A program made the position numbers and the translations under genes. Shown one piece after another: positions 1-8,849 of a DNA stretch of 64,000 nt (positions are counted from its first letter, which is position 1; each line of letters begins with the position of its first letter). The stretch is taken from positions 186,001-250,000 of the forward strand of contig NZ_JAUNKO010000002.1 of NCBI RefSeq assembly GCF_030532715.1, in the 5' to 3' direction. The notes beneath the pieces were generated by a model, which was given only the letters and a program-made list of their open reading frames with translations, did no database searches and was not told where the DNA came from. Source of the DNA: Corynebacterium sp. Its GTDB lineage: Bacteria; Actinomycetota; Actinomycetes; Mycobacteriales; Mycobacteriaceae.

Positions 1-1
1 T

Positions 2-523
2 TCCATGACCCTTCTGGTCCTGTTGCTCATCATGCTGCTGTCGGTGGGTTTTACGGGGTTGTGTTCCTTCAATCCAGGCGCACCGGAAAACGGCCCTGTG
101 CGCGCCGTTGATGCGCGGCAGTTTTTAGAGCTTGAGGCCCGTGCGGTGAAATTCCCAGTGCGGATGCCGGAGGTCCCTGAAGGCTGGACCGCTAACTCTG
201 CCCGTCGCACCAGTGTTCAACAAGAGCCCGCGCCGGTGATTGGTTGGGTGACCGCCGAAGGCGCCTACCTGCAGCTCACCCAAACCGGCGCACCGGTGGA
301 CAAAGCTATGAAAACCATGAAGGAGGCCTCCGACGAGGCCGATCCGGTGTCTGTCGCGGGGCAATCGTTTCGCCATTTCACCCCCGCGGACGGTTCCGGG
401 GATGACACGTGGGTGGCCGACTTGGGCGATGTTCGCTTCGTCATTGTTGGTACCGCCGGCAGCCAAGAGTTCGAAGAGCTTGCCACTGCGGCGATCCGCG
501 CCGAACCTATCGCCGTGTCCTAG
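2..523 (+). CDS. DUF4245 domain protein, 5' end cut by window edge
   Basis: The product is a membrane-anchored actinobacterial DUF4245 protein of unknown function. It opens with a strongly hydrophobic stretch (visible residues 1-19), followed by FTGLCSFNPGAPENGP and a soluble domain of about 140 residues, which is the family layout. The frame is open to the window edge and family members usually have a short polar leader before the membrane helix. The ATG at position 5 is therefore probably internal and the gene partial. It converges on xseB with 13 bases between the stop codons. No catalytic motif is visible. Confidence 0.8.
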   Translation, partial: SMTLLVLLLIMLLSVGFTGLCSFNPGAPENGPVRAVDARQFLELEARAVKFPVRMPEVPEGWTANSARRTSVQQEPAPVIGWVTAEGAYLQLTQTGAPVDKAMKTMKEASDEADPVSVAGQSFRHFTPADGSGDDTWVADLGDVRFVIVGTAGSQEFEELATAAIRAEPIAVS

Positions 524-536
524 TCGGGCGGGCCGA

Positions 537-773
537 CTATTCTTGGGCGCGCCCGATGGCTTCTTCGACTCGGGCGTGCGCCCCGGCTAAGTGCTCTTCG
601 CAGCGTTTCGCCAGTGCTTCGCCGCGTTCCCAGTAGGTGAGGGATTCGTCTAGGCTCATTTGCCCAAGCTCGAGGATTTTCACTATTTCTACGAGTTCGT
701 CCCGTGCGGTTTCGTAGCTGAGTTCGGTGACGGGGGTGAATTCTTTGGGGGTTCCGGAGCCGATGGTGTTCAT
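537..773 (-). CDS. xseB: Exodeoxyribonuclease VII small subunit
   Basis: This is the small subunit of exonuclease VII. Several copies assemble on the large subunit XseA, and the complex degrades single-stranded DNA to short oligonucleotides in the cytoplasm during repair. The 78-residue product has the family core [18 protein letters not shown] followed by [15 protein letters not shown], which form a helical hairpin. The usual length is 70-90. The frame extends upstream, but the ATG at 773 fits family length and lies just 25 bases after the xseA stop, so the two form an operon. Translation from upstream codons would overlap xseA in another frame and is unlikely. Confidence 0.93.
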   Translation of the reverse strand: MNTIGSGTPKEFTPVTELSYETARDELVEIVKILELGQMSLDESLTYWERGEALAKRCEEHLAGAHARVEEAIGRAQE

Positions 774-798
774 GGGCAATGCTTCCTTCAACGGTGTG

Positions 799-2013
799 TT
801 AGTTGGCGGGCGTGGTGTTGATTGAGGCTGCGGTGATGGATCCGTCGCTGACACGGATTCGCAATTGGCTGCCGGGCGGGGCTTGCGCGATTGCGGTAAC
901 CACGTCGCCTGGCGGGGTGACCTGCACGACGGCGTAGCCGCGGGCCAGCGTGGCGGCGGGGCCGAGGGTGGCGATTCTGGCGCGCAGCGCACTGACCGTG
1001 GTGTCCGCGTGGCGGAGCTGTTGGGTAATGTCGCGCCGAATCAACGTACGTGCGTGCTGGATTTCTTCGGCGCGCCGGTTGATGGGGGTGAACGGGTCCG
1101 CCAGCACGGGCCGGGATCGCACGCTGGCAAGGCCTTGCATTTCGCGTTGCACCCAGCCGCGTAAGGCCGCAGCGGAGCGCTGCCGGAGCTCTTCGATGAG
1201 CGCGCGTTCCGCGACGACGTCCGGTACAACGCGTTTCGCGGCGTCGGTGGGCGTGGCGGCGCGGAGGTCCGCGACGTTGTCAAGCACGGGGTTGTCGGGT
1301 TCGTGCCCGATCGCGGAGACCACCGGGGTGGTTGCGGCTGCGACGGCGCGCTGGAGGGCTTCCTCGGAAAAGGGCAGGAGGTCTTCCACGGAGCCGCCGC
1401 CGCGCGCGATGATAATCACATCTACGTTCGGGTTGGCGTCGAGGGTTTCCAGGGCGGCGATAATTTCGGGGACGGCAGGCGCGCCTTGGACGGCCGTGTT
1501 GATCACCTCGAAGCGGACTTCGGGCCACCGGTCGCGCGCCACGCTGAGTACGTCGCGTTCGGCGGCGGAGCCACGCCCAGTGATCAGGCCAACGCAGCGC
1601 GGTAGGTACGGGAGGGGGCGTTTGCGGGCGGCGTCGAAAAGCCCTTCGGCAGCCAGCTGCTTGCGCAATTGTTCGATGCGGGCGAGGAGTTCGCCGATGC
1701 CCACGGGCCGAATTTCGGTGGCCCACAGGGAGAAGGAACCACGCCCGGAATAGAACGCTGGTTTGGCGTAGATGACCACGCGGTCGCCGTCGCGCAACGA
1801 CGTCCCTTTCAGCACGGTTGTTGGGCAGGTGACCTGCACGCTTGCTTCGGCTTCCGTATCGCGAAGCGTGAGGTAGGACAGCCGCCACGAGGGTTTCATG
1901 TTCACCTGGGTGAGCTGCCCCTCCACCCAAATATGGCCCAAGCGTTCGATCCAAGCCTTGACTTTGGCGTTGACTTCGCGGACGGGCCACGGGTGTTCAG
2001 CAGTGGTAGCCAC
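799..2013 (-). CDS. xseA: Exodeoxyribonuclease VII large subunit
   Basis: This is the catalytic subunit of exonuclease VII, 404 residues. The N-terminal OB-fold (about residues 8-105) contains [10 protein letters not shown]. The central nuclease domain has the conserved [13 protein letters not shown] segment (near residue 205), and [20 protein letters not shown] follows. The start is a GTG at 2013 preceded by a purine-rich site (AAGGAAAGGGAG) about 10 bases upstream. The longer open frame upstream has no family similarity and runs into ispH. The gene is divergent from ispH with 68 bases between starts, and xseB follows in the same operon. Confidence 0.93.
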   Translation of the reverse strand: MATTAEHPWPVREVNAKVKAWIERLGHIWVEGQLTQVNMKPSWRLSYLTLRDTEAEASVQVTCPTTVLKGTSLRDGDRVVIYAKPAFYSGRGSFSLWATEIRPVGIGELLARIEQLRKQLAAEGLFDAARKRPLPYLPRCVGLITGRGSAAERDVLSVARDRWPEVRFEVINTAVQGAPAVPEIIAALETLDANPNVDVIIIARGGGSVEDLLPFSEEALQRAVAAATTPVVSAIGHEPDNPVLDNVADLRAATPTDAAKRVVPDVVAERALIEELRQRSAAALRGWVQREMQGLASVRSRPVLADPFTPINRRAEEIQHARTLIRRDITQQLRHADTTVSALRARIATLGPAATLARGYAVVQVTPPGDVVTAIAQAPPGSQLRIRVSDGSITAASINTTPAN

Positions 2014-2069
2014 CTTGAAAAACTCCCTTTCCTTGTGGGTGAACGCACCTATTGTAGGTGTTGTTGGAT

Positions 2070-2075
2070 ACTCTG
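2070..2075 (+). promoter_or_regulatory. Candidate -10 box of ispH (leaderless)
   Basis: TACTCT fits the TAnnnT pattern and ends seven bases before the ispH ATG at 2082. No Shine-Dalgarno sequence precedes that ATG. This is consistent with a leaderless transcript but is inferred only from spacing. Confidence 0.35.
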
Positions 2076-2081
2076 TATCGC

Positions 2082-3038
2082 ATGACCGCACCCAAGAAGA
2101 TTTTGCTTGCTGCCCCCCGCGGGTATTGCGCCGGCGTGGATCGCGCCGTGGAAACCGTGGAACGCGCGCTGGAGAAGTATGGCGCGCCGGTGTACGTGCG
2201 CAAAGAGATCGTCCACAATCGCTATGTGGTGGATACCCTCGCGGAGCGCGGCGCCGTGTTTGTAGACGAAACCGACGAAGTCCCCGAAGGCTCCCACCTT
2301 GTGTTTTCCGCCCACGGTGTGAGCCCAGCCGTGCACGCCGAGGCGCGCGCGCTGTCCCTGCAAACCCTCGATGCAACCTGCCCGCTGGTGACCAAGGTAC
2401 ACAACGAGGTGAAGCGGTTCGCCCGCGACGGCTATCAAATTCTGTTGATCGGTCACGAGGGCCACGAGGAGGTGGAAGGCACCGCCGGGGAAGCGCCCGA
2501 CGTGGTGCATTTGGTCGACGGCGTGGAATCCGTGGAACAGTTGGAATTCGCCGCGGACGACAAGCTGGTGTGGCTTTCCCAAACCACGCTGTCGGTGGAT
2601 GAAACCATGGAAATTGTGCGGCTCCTCAAAGCCAAGTTCCCGCACCTGATCGACCCCCCGAGCGACGACATTTGCTACGCCACGCAGAACCGGCAGGTGG
2701 CCGTGAAAGCCATCGCGGAGCGCTGCGACCTCGTCATCGTTGTGGGTTCGCAAAACTCTTCCAATTCGAAGCGGCTGGTGGAGGTGGCGCTGCAAGCCGG
2801 CGCGGACGCCAGCTATCTTGTCGATTTCGCATCCCAGGTCGACCCCGCTTGGCTCGAAGGGGTGTCCACTGTGGGCGTGACATCGGGCGCGTCGGTGCCG
2901 GAAATCCTCGTCCAGGATGTGCTGAAACTATTGGCCGAATACGGGTTTACCGACGTCGAGGAAGTGACCACCGCCGCGGAAAAACTGGTGTTTTCCCTCC
3001 CGCGCGTACTTCGGCCGCAGGACCGGGCGCAACGCTAA
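2082..3038 (+). CDS. ispH: 4-hydroxy-3-methylbut-2-enyl diphosphate reductase
   Basis: This is the last enzyme of the MEP isoprenoid pathway. It reduces HMBPP to isopentenyl and dimethylallyl diphosphate using a [4Fe-4S] cluster. The three cluster cysteines are visible at residues 16 ([12 protein letters not shown]), 100 ([11 protein letters not shown]) and 198 ([11 protein letters not shown]). The catalytic glutamate region is [11 protein letters not shown], and the substrate-binding NSSNSKRL is present. The 318-residue product matches the family. The ATG at 2082 gives the conserved N-terminus; a GTG at 2058 would add eight unconserved residues. The stop codon overlaps that of the convergent DUF6542 gene. 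Confidence 0.95.
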   Translation: MTAPKKILLAAPRGYCAGVDRAVETVERALEKYGAPVYVRKEIVHNRYVVDTLAERGAVFVDETDEVPEGSHLVFSAHGVSPAVHAEARALSLQTLDATCPLVTKVHNEVKRFARDGYQILLIGHEGHEEVEGTAGEAPDVVHLVDGVESVEQLEFAADDKLVWLSQTTLSVDETMEIVRLLKAKFPHLIDPPSDDICYATQNRQVAVKAIAERCDLVIVVGSQNSSNSKRLVEVALQAGADASYLVDFASQVDPAWLEGVSTVGVTSGASVPEILVQDVLKLLAEYGFTDVEEVTTAAEKLVFSLPRVLRPQDRAQR

Positions 3039-3673
3039 CGGTACAGGTCGTCGTGCCGTGAGGCGGCGCGCCGCTGGCGCATCAACTCCTGCACCGTGAC
3101 CTGCGAGGATTGCGCCCCCTGCGCGCGGTGGGTGCGGCGCGTGCGCACCGTGGTCCGCGCCCGGGTTGCCTGCTCTGCGCGCTGCTGATTAACCTTGCGC
3201 ACCTTCTGCTGCTTGACCACTCGGCGGCGCATCGCACGTTTTTGTGCCTGGTAGGCGAGGACCCAGCGTGTCATCGCAATGACGATGGTAATCACCGTCA
3301 CGGTCATCAAAAACGGGAATTGCTCCGTCAGCGGATACACCGCGGTAATGATTTCCGTGCGCGTGATCGGCCCGTCCGCCCCAGGCAGCATACGTCCCAC
3401 GAGCCAGGCGGTGATGGGCATGCACACCCCGAACGCGAACGGAAGTTGCGCGGCGGTGACAAACAGCCCGCGCGGCTCCACAAACAACACCGCAACAATG
3501 CCGCCTGCGGCGAAACACCACAAAAACGCGGGGCCGAGCTCCTTGAAGTTCATACTCAACAGCGCACCGGTGATCAGCGAGGCAAAAATTATCGACGTCG
3601 CGGACCACACCGGCACCCCAAAGCGAGCGGCGGCGGGGAGACGAGGAGGCGCGGTTCGATAGTGTTGAGTCAC
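3035..3673 (-). CDS. DUF6542 domain membrane protein
   Basis: This 212-residue actinobacterial membrane protein of unknown function has about four hydrophobic segments in residues 20-140 (for example [17 protein letters not shown] and [14 protein letters not shown]). A very basic, Arg/Gln-rich cytoplasmic tail follows (residues 145-212), which could bind nucleic acid or acidic lipid, though this is inference. Placement beside ispH is usual in corynebacteria. The start is GTG at 3673 with no Shine-Dalgarno. A TAGAAT box lies eight bases upstream, pointing to a leaderless mRNA. The stop overlaps the ispH stop by four bases (CTAA). Confidence 0.85.
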   Translation of the reverse strand: MTQHYRTAPPRLPAAARFGVPVWSATSIIFASLITGALLSMNFKELGPAFLWCFAAGGIVAVLFVEPRGLFVTAAQLPFAFGVCMPITAWLVGRMLPGADGPITRTEIITAVYPLTEQFPFLMTVTVITIVIAMTRWVLAYQAQKRAMRRRVVKQQKVRKVNQQRAEQATRARTTVRTRRTHRAQGAQSSQVTVQELMRQRRAASRHDDLYR

Positions 3674-3681
3674 GGGGCGTT

Positions 3682-3687
3682 ATTCTA
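3682..3687 (-). promoter_or_regulatory. -10 box of the DUF6542 gene
   Basis: On the minus strand TAGAAT is followed by eight bases and then the GTG start. The short distance and absent ribosome-binding site suggest a leaderless gene separate from the upstream AI-2E-type gene, which ends only seven bases away. Confidence 0.5.
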
Positions 3688-3693
3688 CCGGGG

Positions 3694-4989
3694 TCAGGAG
3701 CGAAATACATGTAGGATATCCTGCAAGCGGGACAAGCTGGGGGTCAGGGTACCGTCCCGACGAGCCGCGCGCATCTTTCGCCCAGCTTCTTCGCCCTCTT
3801 GAGCGGTCAACGAACCCACCAATGTGGCGAACTCAATATCGGAGGCGCGTTTCTCCCCAGAGCGCAACGCAACCAAATCGCTCAGGTACCGCAGCAGCAC
3901 CGCCAGCATGGCGGCCGTTGGCACCGCCAGAAACGCGCCGACAATGCCGAACAAGCTGCCACCCAAGGTCACCGACAGCAAAATCACCACGGGGTGCAGG
4001 TTTACCGCGCGGGATTGCACAATCGGCTGCAAAATATTGCCCTCGAGCTGCTGCACCAAGATCACCAGCCCCAGCACGAAAAACGCGGTGGTGGCGCCGT
4101 GGGACACGAACGCGATCATCACCGCTAAAGCGCCGGCGACCACCGCGCCCACAATTGGGATAAACCCGGCGATAAACGTCAGCGTACCCAACGCCAATGC
4201 CATGGGCACGCCGAGGAGGACTAGCCCAAGGCCGATAAACACGGCGTCGACAAGCGAAACGAGTGCCTGGGCGCGGATAAACCCCGCCAGCGTAATCCAC
4301 GCGCGAGTAAGCAGTTCGGTGAGATGCCAACCCACGCGGCGGCCCGTCACCTCCCGCAACCACGGCATAAACTTCGGGCCGTCCTTGAGGAAGAAGAAGG
4401 TCAACACCAGTACAATGCCGAACGTCACCACCACGGACGAGGCCACACCAATGCCGGCGAAGAGCTCCCCGGCAATGGTGCCGGATTGCTGCTGCAACCA
4501 CGTGGCGGCGTCCGAAAACCAGCCGTTCAAGTCTTCGCTGTTAATGTTCAGCGGCGGGCTTTGCAGCCACAATTGCAGCCGCTGCACCCCCTCAAACGCC
4601 TGGAAGAATAGTGTTTGGGATTGGTTAACAATACTCGGTGCGATCAGGCCGATAAGCCCGCCGAAAAACGCCAACGCGCCCAAAATGGTAATGATTGCCG
4701 AGAGGGCGGGCGGTACGCCGCGGCGTTGCATCCACCCGGTGGGCGTCCACAACACCGACGACAAGATCAACGCGATAAAAATGGGCAGCAGTCCGCGCCA
4801 GAACTTGCTCATGACATACCACGTCACCCACGACGCCGCGGCGATCACAAGGAGGCGTAAACACCACCAAGTAAACGTCTTAATCCCGTCGGCGATGACT
4901 TCAAAGCGGTCAATCGAGTCATGCGCCTCGAGTTCCTGAAACGCCTGGGTTGCCTCGCCTCGGAAGTCCTTTTCGTTCACGTCCTCCAT
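3694..4989 (-). CDS. AI-2E family transporter (YdiK/PerM-like permease)
   Basis: This polytopic membrane protein of the AI-2E exporter/PerM superfamily is 431 residues long with about eight predicted helices. The N-terminal helix pair spans residues 45-110 (including LLPIFIALILSSVLWTP). A large extracytoplasmic stretch covers about 120-175. The C-terminal bundle carries the family segment FIPIVGAVVAGALAVMIA and, further on, a Gly/Ala-rich FGIVGAFLAVPTAA helix. The substrate is unknown in actinobacteria, and the quorum-signal role known for a few members should not be assumed. It lies downstream of metP-metS but is separated by a strong hairpin terminator, so it probably has its own promoter. 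Confidence 0.88.
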   Translation of the reverse strand: MEDVNEKDFRGEATQAFQELEAHDSIDRFEVIADGIKTFTWWCLRLLVIAAASWVTWYVMSKFWRGLLPIFIALILSSVLWTPTGWMQRRGVPPALSAIITILGALAFFGGLIGLIAPSIVNQSQTLFFQAFEGVQRLQLWLQSPPLNINSEDLNGWFSDAATWLQQQSGTIAGELFAGIGVASSVVVTFGIVLVLTFFFLKDGPKFMPWLREVTGRRVGWHLTELLTRAWITLAGFIRAQALVSLVDAVFIGLGLVLLGVPMALALGTLTFIAGFIPIVGAVVAGALAVMIAFVSHGATTAFFVLGLVILVQQLEGNILQPIVQSRAVNLHPVVILLSVTLGGSLFGIVGAFLAVPTAAMLAVLLRYLSDLVALRSGEKRASDIEFATLVGSLTAQEGEEAGRKMRAARRDGTLTPSLSRLQDILHVFRS

Positions 4990-5006
4990 ATTGCCAAAGA
5001 AATGCG

Positions 5007-5030
5007 AAACGCCTCCCGAAGGAGACGTTT
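5007..5030 (-). terminator. Terminator of metP-metS
   Basis: A ten-base-pair stem (one G-U pair) closes a TTCG tetraloop. On the minus strand it is followed by CGCATTTCTTT. It sits just after the metS stop, as expected for an intrinsic terminator. Confidence 0.75.
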
Positions 5031-5048
5031 ACGTTGCGTAAAAACTAT

Positions 5049-5216
5049 CTAGTCGTTTTCGTGTGAGATCAACACATCATCCGTGGCGAACTCCGAATTG
5101 CCCAGCACACCCGACATTTCGTCCGGGTTGCGGCGCAACGCCAGAATGCTCACAATCAGGCCGCCCCAAATCACCACCATGAACAGGATCATCATCATAA
5201 TCGCGATGCCACTCAT
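5049..5216 (-). CDS. metS: Methionine/alanine importer small subunit MetS
   Basis: This 55-residue single-pass membrane protein is the small partner of the NSS-family importer MetP. In Corynebacterium glutamicum both proteins are needed for methionine and alanine uptake. It has one hydrophobic helix (residues 4-27, IMMMILFMVVIWGGLIVSI) and then an acidic tail with RRNPDEMSG. The start at 5216 has a clear GGAAAGGAAC ribosome-binding site. It begins 25 bases after the metP stop, so the two are cotranscribed. Confidence 0.88.
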   Translation of the reverse strand: MSGIAIMMMILFMVVIWGGLIVSILALRRNPDEMSGVLGNSEFATDDVLISHEND

Positions 5217-5241
5217 TGCTGTTCCTTTCCTGCGTTGTGGG

Positions 5242-6867
5242 TTAGCTAAGCCCGTTGGTATCGGTGTACTGCTCGGCGGCAAAGCCAGCGGCGCGACGCG
5301 GAATGTACTTGCGCGGCCGGTCGATCGTGCGTTCCGTATCCGGATCCACGCCGAAGTCCGAGCCGGGCGGGCCGACCAAACTGACCCCATTGTTCCACGG
5401 CAGCACCGACGCCAGCAGCGAACCAAGGGTAATCACCGCCAACACGCCCCAACCATACAAGCCCAATTGGCTGGCGGAATACCCCTCGTAGGGTTCGCGA
5501 ATCAGGTTGATCAGCTCTTGCAGCAGGGTGTAGCCCAACACGATCGTGGTGATGTTGACCACGCACACGCGCCAGACGGTGTTCACCTTGAACGAAGACA
5601 CTGCGTTGAGGTGCAGGGAAAACTCATCGATGCGACGCAGCACCCAGTCCAGCACCACGATGGTGATCAAGGCGACGGAAACGATGCCGATCTGGTTGGT
5701 GTACTTGTCCATGATGTCCAAGGTGACCAACGCGGAAGTGGTGGAAAACAGCGCCAAGGAAATCAAACCCATGACCACACCGACGGCGATCGCGGTGGAC
5801 TTCCGCGGGGAGTTGAGCTTGTCTTTGACCGCGGACACCACAACCTCCAGCAGGGAGAACAAGGAGGTGAAGCCGGCGATGGTCAAGCAGCCGAAGAACA
5901 GCACGCCGAACACCGGGCCGAACGCCATTTGGTTGATGATGGTGGGGAACGCGAAGAACGCCAAGCCGATGCCGGAGGTGGCAACCTCGCTCACCGGGGT
6001 GTTGGCCTGGACGGACATAAAACCCAAGGCGGCGAACACGCCGATACCCGCCAGCACCTCAAACGAAGAGTTCGCAAACGCGGTGACCAAGCCGGTGCCC
6101 GTCAGGTTCGTGCGCGGCTTCAAGTAGGAGGAGTAGGTGAGCATGATGCCAAAGCCCACCGACAGGGAGAAGAAGATCTGGCCATAGGCGGCAACCCACA
6201 CGCCGGGGTCGGACAGCGCCGCCCAGTTCGGGGTGAAGAATGCGTCCAAGCCGGTTGCCGCACCGGGCAGGAATAGCGCCTGCACCACGACGATAATAAA
6301 CAGGGCGGTCAAAATGGGCATGAAAATCTTGGATACTTTACCGATGCCCTCATCCACGCCCATGGCCAGCACCACGATGGCGAGCGCCCACACCAGCGCC
6401 AGTGCGATGGCGATCTGGGGGATGATTTCAAAGGAGAAGGTGACGGAAGGATCCATCTGCAAAAAGTCGTTCAAGAAGTGCTCTTGTGGGTTGTCGCCCC
6501 ACGCCATATTGAAGGACTTCACCGTGTACAGGCCCGCCCACGCGATGATGGAGGCGTAGTAGATGGTGATGAAGAAGGAGATGCCCACCTGGATCCAGCC
6601 GATGGGTTCCGCCCACGACTTCACACGACGGAACACCAGTGGCGCGGAACCGCGGTAGCGGTGCCCCAGGGTGTAGTCGAGGAACAACAAGGGGATACCT
6701 GCGGTGAGCAGGGCCACCATATAGGGGACGAGGAACGCGCCGCCACCGTTTTCGTAGGCGACGTAGGGGAAGCGCCAAATATTTCCCAGGCCGACCGCCG
6801 AGCCAATGGCGGCAAGAAGGAACGCGATACGGGTGGAAAATACTTCGCGACGAGGTGATTCAGCCAT
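5242..6867 (-). CDS. metP: Sodium-dependent methionine/alanine transporter MetP (NSS family)
   Basis: This 541-residue secondary transporter of the neurotransmitter:sodium symporter family imports methionine and alanine with Na+ in C. glutamicum. The signature of helix 1, GSAVGLGNIWRFPY, lies near residues 22-35 and lines the sodium site. Eleven to twelve hydrophobic helices follow. The C-terminal tail (about the last 50 residues) is polar and contains a proline/arginine stretch. The ATG at 6867 is preceded by GGAAAGG. The small subunit metS follows directly. I see no TAGAC...GTCTA-type McbR site in the 151-base upstream gap, but a search with a matrix would be better than my eye. Confidence 0.9.
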   Translation of the reverse strand: MAESPRREVFSTRIAFLLAAIGSAVGLGNIWRFPYVAYENGGGAFLVPYMVALLTAGIPLLFLDYTLGHRYRGSAPLVFRRVKSWAEPIGWIQVGISFFITIYYASIIAWAGLYTVKSFNMAWGDNPQEHFLNDFLQMDPSVTFSFEIIPQIAIALALVWALAIVVLAMGVDEGIGKVSKIFMPILTALFIIVVVQALFLPGAATGLDAFFTPNWAALSDPGVWVAAYGQIFFSLSVGFGIMLTYSSYLKPRTNLTGTGLVTAFANSSFEVLAGIGVFAALGFMSVQANTPVSEVATSGIGLAFFAFPTIINQMAFGPVFGVLFFGCLTIAGFTSLFSLLEVVVSAVKDKLNSPRKSTAIAVGVVMGLISLALFSTTSALVTLDIMDKYTNQIGIVSVALITIVVLDWVLRRIDEFSLHLNAVSSFKVNTVWRVCVVNITTIVLGYTLLQELINLIREPYEGYSASQLGLYGWGVLAVITLGSLLASVLPWNNGVSLVGPPGSDFGVDPDTERTIDRPRKYIPRRAAGFAAEQYTDTNGLS

Positions 6868-7018
6868 GGTCGGCCTTTCCGTCGATGGTATGGATACCGG
6901 TAGAGAACTTACAAAACTTCACAGCAAAATTTAGGAAACTCTGTAATTCATCTCACGCTGTGGGCAGATATTAGCACACCGTTCCACATATTGGAATGCG
7001 ATTGGGTAATCTACCTCA

Positions 7019-8803
7019 CTATTGCGATCGTTTTCGCTGGTCAATCACCCAATCGGCATACCCTTGCACCCCAGCCGGCAGCGTCGGGAAAATGCGGTCG
7101 CGCCCAATCCTATCGATCACATCAGCGTCCACAAATTGGCGATACATGCCCTGCTTCACCCGAGCCATCGCAAACACAATCCCACGCTGCTTCAGTTGCC
7201 TGCGCAACTCATCCACCGCATCAATCGCCGTCAAATCAATCTCCACATTTGCTTCGGCGTTTAGCAAGAACCAGCGAACTCGGGAGGGAGCGGCGTCGAC
7301 AGCCGCCAACGCCCGCGTAATAAAATCGTCCGCGTTAGCGAAAAACAGCGGGGAATCGTAGCGGTACACCAGCAACCCCGGCACCTGGGTGGCAATATCG
7401 TAATCCTCCACATTGTGCATGCCCGCCACGCCGTCAACGTAGCCCAACACCCCGTCGTTCGGCTTGGCCAACCGCCGCAGCAAATCAATAATGCTCAACG
7501 CCACAGCAATCGCAATGCCCTCCAACACCCCCAACGACACCACCGCAACGGCTGTCGACGCCGCCAACATCAGCTCACTTGTACGAAACCGCGCGATGCG
7601 CTTCCAGGCGCGCGGATCAATCAACTTCACCGCAGCCACAATCACAATCGCCCCGAGCGACGCGGCTGGAAAATGCGACAACGCAGGCGCCAACACCAAA
7701 ATCGTCAACACCACCGTCACCGCCGCAACAATCGAATACATCTGCGTGCGCGAGTCCATGACACGAGCCAACACCGCGCGGCTGCCACTCGAACTCACCG
7801 GGAAACCACCTGTCAACCCGGTGCCAATATTGACCAAACCTAGCGCCAAACATTCCTGATTCGAATTAATACGCGGCTCCTTCGACTGGCGAAACGCCCG
7901 CGCCGTCAACATATTGTCCGAATACGCGACCACCGTAATCCCAATCGCCGCATTCAGCAGCGCCACCACATTAATATCGCGCAACGAAGGCAACCCCACA
8001 TCCGGCAACCCCCGCGGAAGCTGCCCAATCACCTCCACCCCGTGCTGCTCCAAACCCGTCGCCCACACCACCACCGTGGACACAATAATCACCATCAACG
8101 GAGCCGGCCACGTAGGCAAAAACCGAAACAACAAAATCAACGCCGCGATACACGCAAGCGCCAGCCACAACGTCGGCTGATGCACCTCCGGCAAACGATG
8201 CAGCAACTCCCACGCCGCAATCACATCATGCTGCCCGTCGGAGCGCACCTTGGTAATCGTGTCCAACTGGCTCAAAATCATCAGCACCGCAACACCCGCA
8301 AGGTAGCCAATGAGAACCGGCTTAGACAAAAACTCCGAAATGAACCCCAGGCGGGCAACATACCCAACCAACGACACCGCACCCACCGCCAGCGCCAACA
8401 ACGCAGCCATCTGCGCCGCGCGCTCCGGAGAAGGATTACTACCCGCAAGCGCGGCGATACCCGCAGCCGTCATCAACGCCGTCGTCGACTCCGGTCCCAC
8501 CGAAATCGACCGCGACGTACCCACAAACGCGTACAACACCAGCGGGATAATCGCCGACCACAAACCAACCACCGGCGGCAACCCCGCAATCGTGGCATAC
8601 GCCATCACCTGCGGCACCAAATACGCGGCGACCGTAATCCCGGCCAAAAAGTCGAATCGAAACCACCGCCGCTGATAATTCCGAAGCACCGAATACCCCA
8701 ACGAATGCTGCACGGTGGCAGGTGGGTGGGGCTCCCCGCCGCCAAGCGAAGACATCAAATCCTTAATCGGCCCTGGTGGGCCCGAAGGCACGCCACTGTT
8801 CAT
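7019..8803 (-). CDS. SulP family anion transporter with STAS domain
   Basis: This 594-residue SLC26/SulP-type permease probably exchanges or imports sulfate, bicarbonate or a similar anion. The membrane part (about residues 40-430) has the SulP signature segments AGITVAAYLVPQVMAYATIAGLPPV (written here in part) and SISVGPESTTALM. A C-terminal cytoplasmic STAS domain (about 455-575) ends the protein. The exact anion cannot be told from sequence. The gene is divergent from ychF, and a TAAGCT box ends six bases before the ATG, suggesting a leaderless mRNA whose promoter overlaps that of ychF. Confidence 0.88.
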   Translation of the reverse strand: MNSGVPSGPPGPIKDLMSSLGGGEPHPPATVQHSLGYSVLRNYQRRWFRFDFLAGITVAAYLVPQVMAYATIAGLPPVVGLWSAIIPLVLYAFVGTSRSISVGPESTTALMTAAGIAALAGSNPSPERAAQMAALLALAVGAVSLVGYVARLGFISEFLSKPVLIGYLAGVAVLMILSQLDTITKVRSDGQHDVIAAWELLHRLPEVHQPTLWLALACIAALILLFRFLPTWPAPLMVIIVSTVVVWATGLEQHGVEVIGQLPRGLPDVGLPSLRDINVVALLNAAIGITVVAYSDNMLTARAFRQSKEPRINSNQECLALGLVNIGTGLTGGFPVSSSGSRAVLARVMDSRTQMYSIVAAVTVVLTILVLAPALSHFPAASLGAIVIVAAVKLIDPRAWKRIARFRTSELMLAASTAVAVVSLGVLEGIAIAVALSIIDLLRRLAKPNDGVLGYVDGVAGMHNVEDYDIATQVPGLLVYRYDSPLFFANADDFITRALAAVDAAPSRVRWFLLNAEANVEIDLTAIDAVDELRRQLKQRGIVFAMARVKQGMYRQFVDADVIDRIGRDRIFPTLPAGVQGYADWVIDQRKRSQ

Positions 8804-8809
8804 AGCACG

Positions 8810-8849
8810 AGCTTAGTGAAAAAACCCCGTGTTGATAGGATCAAATGCC
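8810..8849. promoter_or_regulatory. Overlapping divergent promoters of the SulP gene and ychF
   Basis: On the plus strand TAGGAT (8836-8841) ends eight bases before the ychF GTG. A weak -35-like TTAGTG lies at 8813-8818 with a 17-base spacer. On the minus strand TAAGCT (8815-8810) ends six bases before the SulP ATG. Only 46 bases separate the two starts, so the promoters must interfere. Confidence 0.5.

Noticed and set aside
3110..3802. Long antisense open frames over GC-rich genes (also 799-2376 extension, 3824-4939, 5083-6276, 43035-44465, 54801-55952)
   Set aside because: They are opposite genes with clear family matches, have odd composition (Arg, His, Gly, Pro-rich) and no conserved motifs. 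They are shadows.
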